The translations under genes and the position numbers were made by a program. Of a DNA stretch of 64,000 nucleotides, positions 42,164-50,092 are shown piece by piece (position 1 is the stretch's first letter; every line of letters starts with the position of its first letter). A model generated the notes under the pieces. That model saw only the letters and a list, made by a program, of their open reading frames with translations, had not been told where the DNA came from and ran no database searches. Source of the stretch: Microthrixaceae bacterium (GTDB taxonomy: Bacteria > Actinomycetota > Acidimicrobiia > Acidimicrobiales > Poriferisodalaceae); contig WTFX01000015.1 of assembly GCA_011523825.1 (NCBI GenBank), positions 62,001 through 126,000 on the forward strand, written 5' to 3'.

Positions 42164-43597
42164 ATGGCAAGACGGACCAAGATCATCGCCAGCGTCGGAC
42201 CAGCCTGTAACGACGAGGCGACCATGACGGCCATGATCGAAGCAGGCGTCGATGTCTGGCGTCTCGGGCTGGCCCACGGCACACTCGACGAGCAGGTCAA
42301 CACCTTCCGGCGGCTGCGCACTGTTTCGCAGGATTCGGGACGGCATATCGGGATCCTCGTGGATCTGCCGGGCCCCAAGGTGCGGTGCAAGCCGTTCCCA
42401 GAAGGCGGCTGCGACGTCACTGAGGGAGCGGTGCTCTCGCTCGCCATCGACGGCGACGCCAGCACCGCCGACCGGCTCGTCGTCGACTACGAGGGCCTGC
42501 TCACCGACGTGGGTCCCGGCGACCGGCTGTCGTTCGGCGACGGCAACGTGGTGCTGGTGGTGGAGGACCGTGCCTCCAACGCTCTCAAGTCTCGCGTGCT
42601 GCACGGCGGCCATCTCGAAGGCCGGCCGGGCCTGCATGTCGACTCGTCCAAGCTGCGCATCAGCACGCCAACACCGCAGGATCTGAAGCTGGCCGACACG
42701 TTCATCGACCTCGGCACTGACATGGTTGCGTTGTCATTCGTCCGCTCGGCACATGACATGCGGCGCCTGGGCGTCGAGCCTCACCCCCGTGGCCCGCTGT
42801 TGGTGGCCAAGATCGAGACAAATGCCGCCGTGGAGAACCTCGACGGGATCATCGAGGCCTCCTCGGCCGTCATGGTGGCTCGTGGCGACCTGGGCGCAGA
42901 GTGCGACATCGAGGAGCTGCCGCACCTGCAGAAGCGGATCATCGAGGCCTGTGTCGCGCACGGCCGACCGGCCATCACCGCGACACAGATGCTGGAATCG
43001 CTGCTGCACTCGCCGGTGCCGACACGTGCGGAGGCCTCCGACATCGCCAACGCAGTGTTCGACGGCACATCTGCGGTGATGCTGAGCGGCGAGACGGCCA
43101 TCGGCCACGATCCCGTGAACGCCGTGCGGACCATGGCGCGCATCACCGAGCGAGCCGACGAGCGTTTCGACTACGAAGCGTGGTGGAACCGGTTGCTGTC
43201 GGTGCGCAGGCTGGATGAACGCGCCGCCGACTACCTGCGGGTGACCGACGGCATCACCCAGTCGGCGTCGAGGCTGGCCACTGAGCTTGGCGCCCAAGCC
43301 ATCATCTGCCTGAGCCGTTCGGGATTCACTGCCCGCAGCATGGCCCGGTTCCGCCCGTCGATGCCGCTGCTGGGCCTCACGCCCGAGCCTCGCACCGCGA
43401 TGCAGCTCTCACTGTCGTGGGGGACGCGCCCGTTGGTCTTCGGCGAGCGCCTGACCCCGGCCGAGTCAGCGCTCGAGGCGGTGCACGCAGCGGCACGCAC
43501 GGGCGTGGTGCGGAGCGGGGACATGGTGGTGGTGGTGTCAGGCTCGAGCCCCGAGTCGCACGCCACCGACAACCTGCGCGCCATGCGCGTGCCCTGA
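42164..43597 (+). CDS. pyk: Pyruvate kinase family protein with altered cation-binding region
   Basis: A 477-residue protein: TKIIASVGPACNDEATMTAM, residues 32-39 WRLGLAHG (canonical aRLNFSHG), 67-72 DLPGPK (canonical DTKGPE), catalytic KIE at Lys216, MVARGDLGAE, ATQMLESL, and a C-terminal regulatory domain (ITQSASRLATELGAQAIICL). The Lys, Glu and Asp for phosphoenolpyruvate/Mg are kept, but the K+-site Asn and Ser (here Gly35, Ala37) and Thr (Leu68) are lost and the usual Glu is Lys72, as in K+-independent kinases. The K of canonical DTKGP is Pro69. So it may be a K+-independent or non-classical enzyme. Glycolysis. Followed by two tandem copies of the dispersed repeat. Confidence 0.8.
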   Translation: MARRTKIIASVGPACNDEATMTAMIEAGVDVWRLGLAHGTLDEQVNTFRRLRTVSQDSGRHIGILVDLPGPKVRCKPFPEGGCDVTEGAVLSLAIDGDASTADRLVVDYEGLLTDVGPGDRLSFGDGNVVLVVEDRASNALKSRVLHGGHLEGRPGLHVDSSKLRISTPTPQDLKLADTFIDLGTDMVALSFVRSAHDMRRLGVEPHPRGPLLVAKIETNAAVENLDGIIEASSAVMVARGDLGAECDIEELPHLQKRIIEACVAHGRPAITATQMLESLLHSPVPTRAEASDIANAVFDGTSAVMLSGETAIGHDPVNAVRTMARITERADERFDYEAWWNRLLSVRRLDERAADYLRVTDGITQSASRLATELGAQAIICLSRSGFTARSMARFRPSMPLLGLTPEPRTAMQLSLSWGTRPLVFGERLTPAESALEAVHAAARTGVVRSGDMVVVVSGSSPESHATDNLRAMRVP

Positions 43598-43613
43598 CGG
43601 AAGCTGAGCCCCG

Positions 43614-43653
43614 GGCCCGAGCGGCCCGTGAGCGAAGCGAACAAGAGCGGGAA
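43614..43653 (+). repeat. Dispersed intergenic repeat, copy C1
   Basis: A 40-base core after the pyruvate kinase stop, nearly identical to copy A (GGCCCGAGCGG ... GAACAAGAGCGGGAA), with GAAGC where A has GGAGC. Forms a tandem pair with C2 seventeen bases downstream. Confidence 0.85.
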
Positions 43654-43670
43654 GCACAGGGCGAAGCCGT

Positions 43671-43725
43671 GGCCCGAGCGGTCCGTGAGCCCGTATCCAG
43701 TGGGGATTGGGAACAAGAGCGGGAA
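43671..43725 (+). repeat. Dispersed intergenic repeat, copy C2 with internal replacement
   Basis: A second tandem copy: GGCCCGAGCGGTCCGTGAGC and GAACAAGAGCGGGAA are kept, but the middle is replaced by about 20 unrelated bases (43691-43710). The whole 43598-43745 gap is repeat sequence, with no gene seen. Confidence 0.75.
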
Positions 43726-43745
43726 ACGAGATAGTCGAGCCGGCG

Positions 43746-44051
43746 TCAATCGATGTCGATATCGACATCGATGCGTGACGGGTCGATGCGGTCAGGTCCG
43801 CACAAGGGATTCTGGGGCACCTGCACCGGACGGCCGAAGACTTCGCACGAGCAGGTCTCCTGGCAGTCCCGCAGCCCGGTCCATTGCACGGCCAGCACTG
43901 CCGCGCCGCCCACCAGCACCAGCGAGATCAGCACGGCCAGCACCAGCCGGCGGATCAACCGGAGCGCAATGAAGGCCGCCACAGCCAAGGCGGCAATCCC
44001 GCCGACCAGAGCGATGCTCAGGCGGTCGGCATCGAGCCATTCGGGCAGCAC
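43746..44051 (-). CDS. Small membrane protein of unknown function
   Basis: A 101-residue protein with two hydrophobic segments: about 12-30 (LSIALVGGIAALAVAAFIAL) and 36-56 (LVLAVLISLVLVGGAAVLAV), then a Cys-containing tail (DCQETCSCEVFGRPV) with four Cys and an acidic end. The Cys cluster (CxxxCxC and a distant C) after the second helix may bind a metal or form disulfides outside the membrane. GTG 44051 start, weak ribosome site. Divergent from the DUF3151 gene. I do not recognise the family; the open frame and hydrophobic pattern support a real gene, moderately. Confidence 0.6.
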   Translation of the reverse strand: MLPEWLDADRLSIALVGGIAALAVAAFIALRLIRRLVLAVLISLVLVGGAAVLAVQWTGLRDCQETCSCEVFGRPVQVPQNPLCGPDRIDPSRIDVDIDID

Positions 44052-44164
44052 TTCAACAGAGAGTACGCAGCGTCCCGGCAGTGCCCGTGGATCGCTCCCG
44101 GGCCAGCGCCAAGGCGCTCAGTAGAGTCCAAGTGGCTGATACGACGATCCGCGAGGTTCCGCGC

Positions 44165-44629
44165 ATGGCGGCCACACCCATAGACCTGCGTCCGGGCAGC
44201 TTGCCCTCCACGGTGCTGGATGCGGCCCCTCCCGCTGCAGTCGCGGCACTCGAAGCGGCGATGGCTCAGCCGGCGGCCGAACGGGGCGCCGCGCTGTCGG
44301 AGGTGGCAGCCCGCTGGCCGCGGCTGCTGGAGGCCTGGGCGGAGCTGGGGCGTTGGGCGGCGAGCGAGAGTCGTCACATCGAGTCCTACGCCTACTGCAG
44401 GGTGGGGTACCACCGCGGGCTTGACGCGCTGCGCGCCGCTGGCTGGCGGGGGAGCGGATACGTCCGCTGGGCGGAGCCCACCAACAGCGGCTTCCTGTGG
44501 TCGCTGCTGGGCCTGGGGCGTAGCGCTGCTGCCATCGGCGAGCATGACGAGGCCGACCGGTGCGCCGGCTTCCTGATGCAGCTCGACCCCGGAGGCGAGC
44601 CGTCGACGGGTGAGTGGCCGCAGGCGTGA
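44165..44629 (+). CDS. DUF3151 family protein
   Basis: A 154-residue protein of the actinobacterial DUF3151 family: PAAVAALEAAMAQPAAERGAAL, PRLLEAWAELGRWAASESRHIESYAYCRVGYHRGLDALRAAGWRG split as a helical core, and EPTNSGFLWSLLGLGRSAAAIGE. Function unknown. GAGG at 8 bases before ATG 44165 supports this start; GTG 44132 and GTG 44081 are alternatives. Its stop overlaps the MobA start by the GTGA pattern, linking it to molybdenum-cofactor synthesis, at least by transcription. Confidence 0.8.
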   Translation: MAATPIDLRPGSLPSTVLDAAPPAAVAALEAAMAQPAAERGAALSEVAARWPRLLEAWAELGRWAASESRHIESYAYCRVGYHRGLDALRAAGWRGSGYVRWAEPTNSGFLWSLLGLGRSAAAIGEHDEADRCAGFLMQLDPGGEPSTGEWPQA

Positions 44630-45204
44630 AGCCCGTCGGCGTCGTGCTGTGCGGCGGCGCATCCACGCGTATGGGCAGCGACAAGGCGGGCCTGGAACTG
44701 TCGGGCCGGCCGCTGGCGCTGTGGGTCGCCGATGCGCTCTCGGAGGCGGGAGCAGACCCTGTCGTGGCGCAGGGCGGCAGTCCGCCGGCGCCGCTCGTGG
44801 CCGAACCCGACAGCTCGCCACGAGCCGGCCCGCTCTCGGCCCTGATTGATGCGCTGGAGCGCCATGGCGATGTGCTCGTGTGCCCGACCGATGTGCCGAC
44901 GGTGCCTGCTGAGCTGCTTGCAAAACTGGTCGAGCGCGCCCGCAGCACGGGTGCGCCGGTGGTGCTGGCTCGCAGCGACCGTCCGGAGCCGCTCATCGGC
45001 CACTACGCCCGCGAATCGCTCTCGATGCTGCGGGCAGGCCAGCAGGCCGGTGCGCGCGGGCCGAAGGAGGCCTTCGACACCGAGTGTGTCCCGACCGTGC
45101 CAGTGGCACCGTCCGATGTGCTGAACGTGAACACACCCGCCGATCTGGCCGCAGCCGAGGCGATCTTGGCGGCTCGTGAAGCGGGCCAGCCGGGAGTGGG
45201 CTGA
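44626..45204 (+). CDS. mobA: Molybdenum cofactor guanylyltransferase
   Basis: A 192-residue nucleotidyltransferase: GVVLCGGASTRMGSDKAGLELSG (GGxSxRMGxDK nucleotide motif), ERHGDVLVCPTDVPTVPAELL (metal Asp), and NVNTPADLAAAEAI at the C-terminus, the MobA signature. It makes Mo-bis-MGD or MCD-type cofactor nucleotides in the cytoplasm. GTG 44626 overlaps the DUF3151 stop. It may serve the orphan molybdenum hydroxylase subunit at 1602, though CO dehydrogenase-type enzymes use MCD (MocA-type cytidylyltransferase); MobA versus MocA is not certain from sequence. Confidence 0.82.
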   Translation: MKPVGVVLCGGASTRMGSDKAGLELSGRPLALWVADALSEAGADPVVAQGGSPPAPLVAEPDSSPRAGPLSALIDALERHGDVLVCPTDVPTVPAELLAKLVERARSTGAPVVLARSDRPEPLIGHYARESLSMLRAGQQAGARGPKEAFDTECVPTVPVAPSDVLNVNTPADLAAAEAILAAREAGQPGVG

Positions 45205-45209
45205 CGCGC

Positions 45210-46436
45210 ATGGCACCTCGCAGCGATCGCCGCCGCGACTCGTCTCGCCACGATGCATCCCGGCACGAATGGGTTGACACCCAAACGGACCTGGAAGCGC
45301 TGGTCGCCGATCTGCTGGCCGCTGATTGCGTGGCGGTGGACACCGAGTTCCACCGTGAGCGCAGCTACCGACCGCAGTTGGCTCTGGTGCAGGTTGCCTT
45401 CGACGAGCGGATCGCCCTCATCGATCCCACCGCCACCGACGTCTCGGTGCTTGGCGCTGTGCTGGCGGCCGATGTCCTGGTGGTCATGCACGCGTGCGCG
45501 CAGGACATCGAGGTGCTGTCCCAGGAGTGCGACGCCATTCCGTCGAGGCTTTTCGACACGCAGGTGGCCGCCGGCTTTCTGGGCATGAGCACACCGTCGC
45601 TGGAGGCGCTGACCGACCGCTTGCTCGGCGTACGGCTGGCCAAGGGCAACCGCCTGACCGACTGGTTCGAGCGGCCGCTGCGACCGGCCCAGCAGCGCTA
45701 CGCGGCCGATGATGTGGCGTACTTGATCCCCCTGCTCGACGAGCTGCGCTCTCGCCTGACGGCGCGGGATCGCTGGCAGTGGGCGCTCGACGAGTGCGAG
45801 CAGTGGCGCCGACCTCCCGGGCCGCCACCAGATCCTGCCCAAGCGTGGACGCGCATCAAGGGAGCACGCCAGCTGCGCGGGTCCCAGCGAGCGGTGGCGT
45901 ACCGGTTGGCTGCCTGGCGCGAACGAATGGCCAGCGAGCGTGACATCCCCGTGCGCTTCGTGCTGTCGGACATGGCGCTGCTGTCGATCGCTCAGCGCCG
46001 CCCCAGCAGCATCGATCAGCTCGGGGGCTTGCGGGGGGTGGATGGCAGCCAGTTCCGCGGGGCGGCCGGCGATCGGATCATGGCCGAGGTGAAGCGCGGT
46101 CTCGACATGTCGCCGGGCGACATTCCGGCCAGTGCGTTGCCGGCGGGGCCGAACGTGGATGCGGCCCTGCAGCCGGCAGTCCCGCTCGTGGGCGCTTGGG
46201 TGGACGAGGTGGCACGCACTGAGGGCATTGATCGGAGCCTGTTGGCAACCCGTTCCGACATCGCCGCGCTGCTTGCGGGCGATCCGGCCTCGAGGCTGAG
46301 CTCGGGCTGGCGAGCCGAAGTGGTGGGCGATGGGATCAGATCGCTGCTGGCTGGCGAGGCCGCACTTGCGTTCGATCCGTCGGCCGGACTGCTGCTCGAG
46401 TCGCGGCCTCGCAAAGTGCCTGAGGGATGCGAATGA
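45210..46436 (+). CDS. rnd: Ribonuclease D
   Basis: A 408-residue 3'-5' exoribonuclease: CVAVDTEFHRERSY (DxE), VVMHACAQDIEVLSQEC (Asp), LTDWFERPLRPAQQRYAADDVAYLIPL (YxxxD; DEDDy type), then HRDC-like helical domains (about 205-300 and beyond) with RAVAYRLAAWRERMA and PSSIDQLGGLRGVDGSQF. All exonuclease residues are present. Matures 3' ends of stable RNAs. ATG 45210 is five bases after the MobA stop, so probably one operon. Near its end a 15-base tandem duplication (AATGACACGCAGC) covers the stop. Confidence 0.9.
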   Translation: MAPRSDRRRDSSRHDASRHEWVDTQTDLEALVADLLAADCVAVDTEFHRERSYRPQLALVQVAFDERIALIDPTATDVSVLGAVLAADVLVVMHACAQDIEVLSQECDAIPSRLFDTQVAAGFLGMSTPSLEALTDRLLGVRLAKGNRLTDWFERPLRPAQQRYAADDVAYLIPLLDELRSRLTARDRWQWALDECEQWRRPPGPPPDPAQAWTRIKGARQLRGSQRAVAYRLAAWRERMASERDIPVRFVLSDMALLSIAQRRPSSIDQLGGLRGVDGSQFRGAAGDRIMAEVKRGLDMSPGDIPASALPAGPNVDAALQPAVPLVGAWVDEVARTEGIDRSLLATRSDIAALLAGDPASRLSSGWRAEVVGDGIRSLLAGEAALAFDPSAGLLLESRPRKVPEGCE

Positions 46437-46459
46437 CACGCAGCCCAATGACACGCAGC
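46432..46459. repeat. 15-bp direct duplication over the ribonuclease D stop
   Basis: AATGACACGCAGC occurs at 46432-46444 and 46447-46459; the first copy includes the TGA stop of the ribonuclease D gene (46434-46436). The rest of the 148-base gap to 46584 shows no gene. Confidence 0.6.
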
Positions 46460-46584
46460 ATTGCGCCTCAAACGGTAGGGTGACAGGGCACTTCGTAGAA
46501 CACAGATGCCCCATCCGCCGCGGAGAGGGGCATATCCGGATGCAGGCAAGCGAGGCCTCGCAGTCGAGCACGAGGAGCCAGCCG

Positions 46585-46860
46585 GTGAAGAAGGGTCGAC
46601 ATCGCCGCTATGAGGAGGCCCGCAAATTTCAGCGGGCCACGGCGGAGCGTTTCACCATCGAGGACTACGACTTCGACAACTCCGACCGCTTCGGGGTGGA
46701 ATTCGATGACGAGGAATCGGCGCCCGATGACCAGTACGGCCATCTGGCCGACAAGTACGACGATTATTCGGATCTCGAGGCCAAGTACGCCGACTTCGAT
46801 TCCGACGCCGACCCTGAGTCAGACGCCAACACTGGAGCGCCCCAGCGCGAGAGCGCCTGA
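46585..46860 (+). CDS. Small charged protein with acidic C-terminus
   Basis: A 91-residue protein, MKKGRHRRYEEARKFQRATA at the start, then a strongly Asp/Glu-rich half (DDYSDLEAKYADFDSDADPE). Basic N-terminus, acidic C-terminus, no Cys or membrane segment, likely intrinsically disordered. GTG 46585 is chosen because GAGGAG lies eight bases before it; ATG 46540 would add an Ala/Ser-rich lead. I do not recognise a family. It may be an RNA-associated or assembly-factor-like protein; its neighbour is ribonuclease D (inference only). Confidence 0.62.
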   Translation: MKKGRHRRYEEARKFQRATAERFTIEDYDFDNSDRFGVEFDDEESAPDDQYGHLADKYDDYSDLEAKYADFDSDADPESDANTGAPQRESA

Positions 46861-47628
46861 CTAGCAGCTAGGGCGGCGGACTGCTGGGTGGGGGAGCAGT
46901 TGGCTTGAGGCGACGCGCCCGTCGAGTTGGGTGTGCAGTTCGGCATAGACAGCTGGTCCACAGATTGCAGTCAGCTCGTCGCGGAGTGCCCTGAATACGG
47001 GCTGAGTGCCGATGTGGGCGATCTCGGCAGACGTACACCACCAGGCGACGTCGGTATCGGGGCCGCCCCAGTCGCGCAGTTCCCATTCCCGCACCATCGT
47101 GTAGACGTGGCCGGTGACGGTCTCGTGATCCTCGCGGCGCAGCGGCGCCTGCCAGCAGATCTCAGGCTTGGTGTCCATCGGCCGCCGGCCGGTGCGCTCA
47201 GCCAGCAGGTGAAATGCGCAGCCGGCGCCTGCGGGGTGGTCGGCCCGGTTTGCGAACACGCACGCACCATCGACGACCTGGGTGCGCCACCAGCCCTCGC
47301 CGTCCTGGGCGAGTGCTTCGTCGGGGTCGCAACGGTGCTGCCAGATCTCGGCGTCCAATTCGGCGATCATCTCCCGGACATGTGCGAGATCGTCGTGGCC
47401 GTTGAGGTAGGCGCCGTGGCTGCAGCAGCCTAGGGCCAGCTCGGGGGCCGGAATATCGTCAATTCCCGGGCAGCCGGCCCCGTAGATGCAAGTCCAGGCG
47501 CTGGCGAGGAAGGTCACATCGAACAGCCAGGTGCGGTGTTCGAGCGGATCCTCCAGCGACAGCCACTCCCGGGTGTTGTCGCCGAGGCCCTTGCCATCGA
47601 AGTCCACCGCATCGATATCAGAAGCCAT
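46861..47628 (-). CDS. Cys-rich protein of unknown function (zinc/iron-chelating YkgJ/DUF3109-like)
   Basis: A 255-residue protein with many Cys: TCIYGAGCPGIDD, LALGCCSHGAYLNGHDD, HRCDPDEALAQ, GACVFANR, GAGCAFHLLAERTGRRPMDTKPEICWQAPLRRE. The Cys-Cys-Ser-His-Gly and the late C-x-(F)H-L-L-A...C spacing resembles DUF3109/YkgJ-like metal-binding proteins. It starts at ATG 47628, 29 bases from the divergent glcD start. The longer open frame to 48033 is on glcD. Function unknown. Confidence 0.7.
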   Translation of the reverse strand: MASDIDAVDFDGKGLGDNTREWLSLEDPLEHRTWLFDVTFLASAWTCIYGAGCPGIDDIPAPELALGCCSHGAYLNGHDDLAHVREMIAELDAEIWQHRCDPDEALAQDGEGWWRTQVVDGACVFANRADHPAGAGCAFHLLAERTGRRPMDTKPEICWQAPLRREDHETVTGHVYTMVREWELRDWGGPDTDVAWWCTSAEIAHIGTQPVFRALRDELTAICGPAVYAELHTQLDGRVASSQLLPHPAVRRPSC

Positions 47629-47657
47629 CCGCGCTGAGCCTACGGTACGGTCGGGGC

Positions 47658-49103
47658 GTGGCTTCTGAGGACGACTCGGCCGATGCTGCCCTGCTTGCCG
47701 GCCTGCGCGGGGTGCTCGGCGAACGGGCCCGCGACAACGACTTCGAACGTGGCCTGTACAGCCGGGATGGCTCGATCGAAGGCAGCCCGCCGGCCATCGT
47801 GTGCTTGCCCGAGACTGCCGTCGAAGTCGCCGAGATCGTGCGTATCTGCCGGCGCCATGGCCGGCCGTTCCTGGCCCGCGGCTCAGGGACCGGCTTGGCC
47901 GGGGGTGCCGTGCCTGTCGGCAGGCCGGTGGTGGTTGCCACAGCCAAGATGGACCGCATCGTCGAGGTCGACACCGGCAACCGGGTGGCGTGGGTTGAAC
48001 CCGGCGTGCTGAACCTGGACCTGTCGCGAGCACTCACGCCGCTGGGCTTCCACTTCGCCCCAGATCCCTCGAGTCAGCAGGTGTGCTCGATCGGCGGGAA
48101 CATCGCCAACAACTCCGGCGGTCCGCACTGCCTGGCATATGGCGTCACGACGGCGCACATCGCAGCGCTCGAGGTAGTGCTTCCCTCCGGCGAGACCACC
48201 ACCTTGGGCGGTGTGGAGGCCGAACCGGCCGGGCTCGACCTGCGAGGGCTGTTTGTGGGCTCTGAGGGCACGATGGGCATCGCCACCAAGGCCGCAGTAC
48301 GCCTCACCCCGAATGCACCGTCGGTGCGCACGCTGCTGCTCGACTTCGACGACGTCAGCGAGGGTTCGGCGGCGGTCAGCGCCATCATCGCCGCCGGGCT
48401 GGTGCCCTCTGCGCTGGAGATGATGGACCAGCGCGCCATCGAGATCGTGGAGGCGTTCGCCCACGCCGGCTACCCGACCGAGGCCGCTGCGGTGCTGCTG
48501 GTGGAGCTGGACGGCTTGCCGGGCGGGGTGGAGGCGGGCGTGGAGATCGTGCGCGAGGTGGCGCTGAAGCACCATGTCGGCCATGTGCGTGTTGCCGCTG
48601 ACGACGAGGAGCGAGCGCTGCTGTGGAAGGGCCGCAAGAACGCCTTCGGAGCGGTGGCGCGGATCAAGCCCGACTACTACCTGCACGACACTGTGGTGCC
48701 GAGGTCACGGCTCACCGAGGTGCTCGAGCAGGTGTATCGGATCGCCGATGCCTACGACCTGATCGCGGTGAACGTGTTCCACGCCGGTGACGGGAACCTG
48801 CACCCGATCTTGGCTTTCGACCGGCGCGAGCCCGGCGTGGACGAGCGGGTGAAAGCCGCCGGCCGCGACATTGTTGCGGCCTCCATCGAGGCCGGCGGGG
48901 TGCTCAGCGGCGAGCACGGCATCGGTCTGGAGAAGCGCGACTACATGGGGATGCTGTTCAGCGCCCACGACATGTACACCCAGGACGTGGTGCGCGAGGC
49001 GTTCGATCCCGATGGATTCGCCAACCCGCTCAAGGTGATCCCGACGGGTTCGCGTTGCAGCGATTCATTCCACCAGCACGTGCCCGAAGGCGCCTGGGTG
49101 TGA
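47658..49103 (+). CDS. glcD: Glycolate oxidase subunit GlcD (FAD)
   Basis: A 481-residue FAD-linked oxidase: RPFLARGSGTGLAGGAVPVG, CSIGGNIANNSGGPHCLAYGVT, LFVGSEGTMGIATKAAVRLTP, VAVNVFHAGDGNLHPILAFD (HAGDGN), VLSGEHGIGLEKRDYM. The FARGSGTGLxGG and NxxGGPHCxxYGVT forms are the GlcD subfamily. Subunit of glycolate dehydrogenase with GlcE and GlcF, feeding electrons to the respiratory chain. GTG 47658 start. Its stop overlaps glcE by four bases (GTGA). First gene of a coupled operon. Confidence 0.9.
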   Translation: MASEDDSADAALLAGLRGVLGERARDNDFERGLYSRDGSIEGSPPAIVCLPETAVEVAEIVRICRRHGRPFLARGSGTGLAGGAVPVGRPVVVATAKMDRIVEVDTGNRVAWVEPGVLNLDLSRALTPLGFHFAPDPSSQQVCSIGGNIANNSGGPHCLAYGVTTAHIAALEVVLPSGETTTLGGVEAEPAGLDLRGLFVGSEGTMGIATKAAVRLTPNAPSVRTLLLDFDDVSEGSAAVSAIIAAGLVPSALEMMDQRAIEIVEAFAHAGYPTEAAAVLLVELDGLPGGVEAGVEIVREVALKHHVGHVRVAADDEERALLWKGRKNAFGAVARIKPDYYLHDTVVPRSRLTEVLEQVYRIADAYDLIAVNVFHAGDGNLHPILAFDRREPGVDERVKAAGRDIVAASIEAGGVLSGEHGIGLEKRDYMGMLFSAHDMYTQDVVREAFDPDGFANPLKVIPTGSRCSDSFHQHVPEGAWV

Positions 49104-50092
49104 GTTCACAGCCGAGCAGCGCCGGCGCGACGCCGGCAGCGGGAGCGAGCACCGGACCGACCGAAGCGGGGCCCAGCCTGGCGGCGAACATCGCTGCGGA
49201 GGTGACCGCATTTGCTCGCGAGGTCGGCGGCGACGATCCGGTCACGGTGGTGGGCGCCCGAACGCATTGGGATGTCGGCGGCGCTGCGCTTGCGGGGACG
49301 CGCGAGATCCGCGCACCTGCGGGCGTGTGGGAACACGAGCCGTCGGAGATGACGGTTCGCTGCGGTGCCGGCACGACGGTGGCCGAGCTGGCGGCACATC
49401 TCGCTCGGACCGGCCAGATGGTGCCGCTCGACCCGGTCGACGACGCGGCGACCGTGGGTGGGTTGCTGGCGTGCGGCTTCAGCGGGCACCGGCGACTTCG
49501 CTACGGGCACGTGCGCGATCTCGTACTGCAGACACGCCACGTCGACGCCACAGGCAAGATCGTCACTGCGGGTGGCCCCACGGTCAAGAACGTTTCCGGT
49601 TACGACCTGCCCCGCCTGCTGGTGGGCTCGCTGGGAACCTTGGGCTTCCTGGCCGAGGTGATCCTGCGGACCCTGCCGATACCGTCCGCTGCACAGTGGC
49701 TGGCAGGCGACGGCGACCCGTTCGAGGCGTTCGACCTGCTGTACCGGCCGAGCAGCGTCCTGTGGAACGGTGCGCACGCCTGGATCCTGCTGGAGGGCGA
49801 CCCGGCCGACGTCGCGGCAGAGGCGAACAAGCTGGAGCCGGCGGGATTCGCTGCGTGCGACGGTCCGCCGCCGATCCCGAGTGCGGGGCGCGAGTCGATG
49901 CGGCCTTCGGAACTGCGAGCGCTGGCCGGCACGCCCGGCGGGTGGATTGCGGAGGTCGGAGTCGGCTTGGTGCATCGGGTCGCACCAGTGCAGGCGGCAC
50001 AGGTCTCGCCGGCGAATGCCGCGCTGATGTCCCAGCTGAAGCAACGGCTGGATCCGAGCCATCGGCTCAACCCCGGCCGGAGGGTCTGGTGA
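49100..50092 (+). CDS. glcE: Glycolate oxidase subunit GlcE (FAD-binding)
   Basis: A 330-residue single-FAD-domain protein: TVRCGAGTTVAELAAHL, LDPVDDAATVGGLLACGFSGHRRLRYGHVRDLVLQ, VTAGGPTVKNVSGYDLPRLLVGSLGTLGFLAEV and an ending LDPSHRLNPGRRV. GlcE lacks the GlcD cap domain, as here. A Ser/Ala/Pro-rich N-terminal tail of about 25 residues. GTG 49100 overlaps the glcD stop, and its own stop overlaps glcF; coupled translation is likely. Confidence 0.87.
   Translation: MSSQPSSAGATPAAGASTGPTEAGPSLAANIAAEVTAFAREVGGDDPVTVVGARTHWDVGGAALAGTREIRAPAGVWEHEPSEMTVRCGAGTTVAELAAHLARTGQMVPLDPVDDAATVGGLLACGFSGHRRLRYGHVRDLVLQTRHVDATGKIVTAGGPTVKNVSGYDLPRLLVGSLGTLGFLAEVILRTLPIPSAAQWLAGDGDPFEAFDLLYRPSSVLWNGAHAWILLEGDPADVAAEANKLEPAGFAACDGPPPIPSAGRESMRPSELRALAGTPGGWIAEVGVGLVHRVAPVQAAQVSPANAALMSQLKQRLDPSHRLNPGRRVW

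Noticed and set aside
49267..50088. N-terminal extension of GlcF
   Set aside because: It lies in another frame over glcE; the GTG at 50089 overlapping the glcE stop starts the Fe-S protein.
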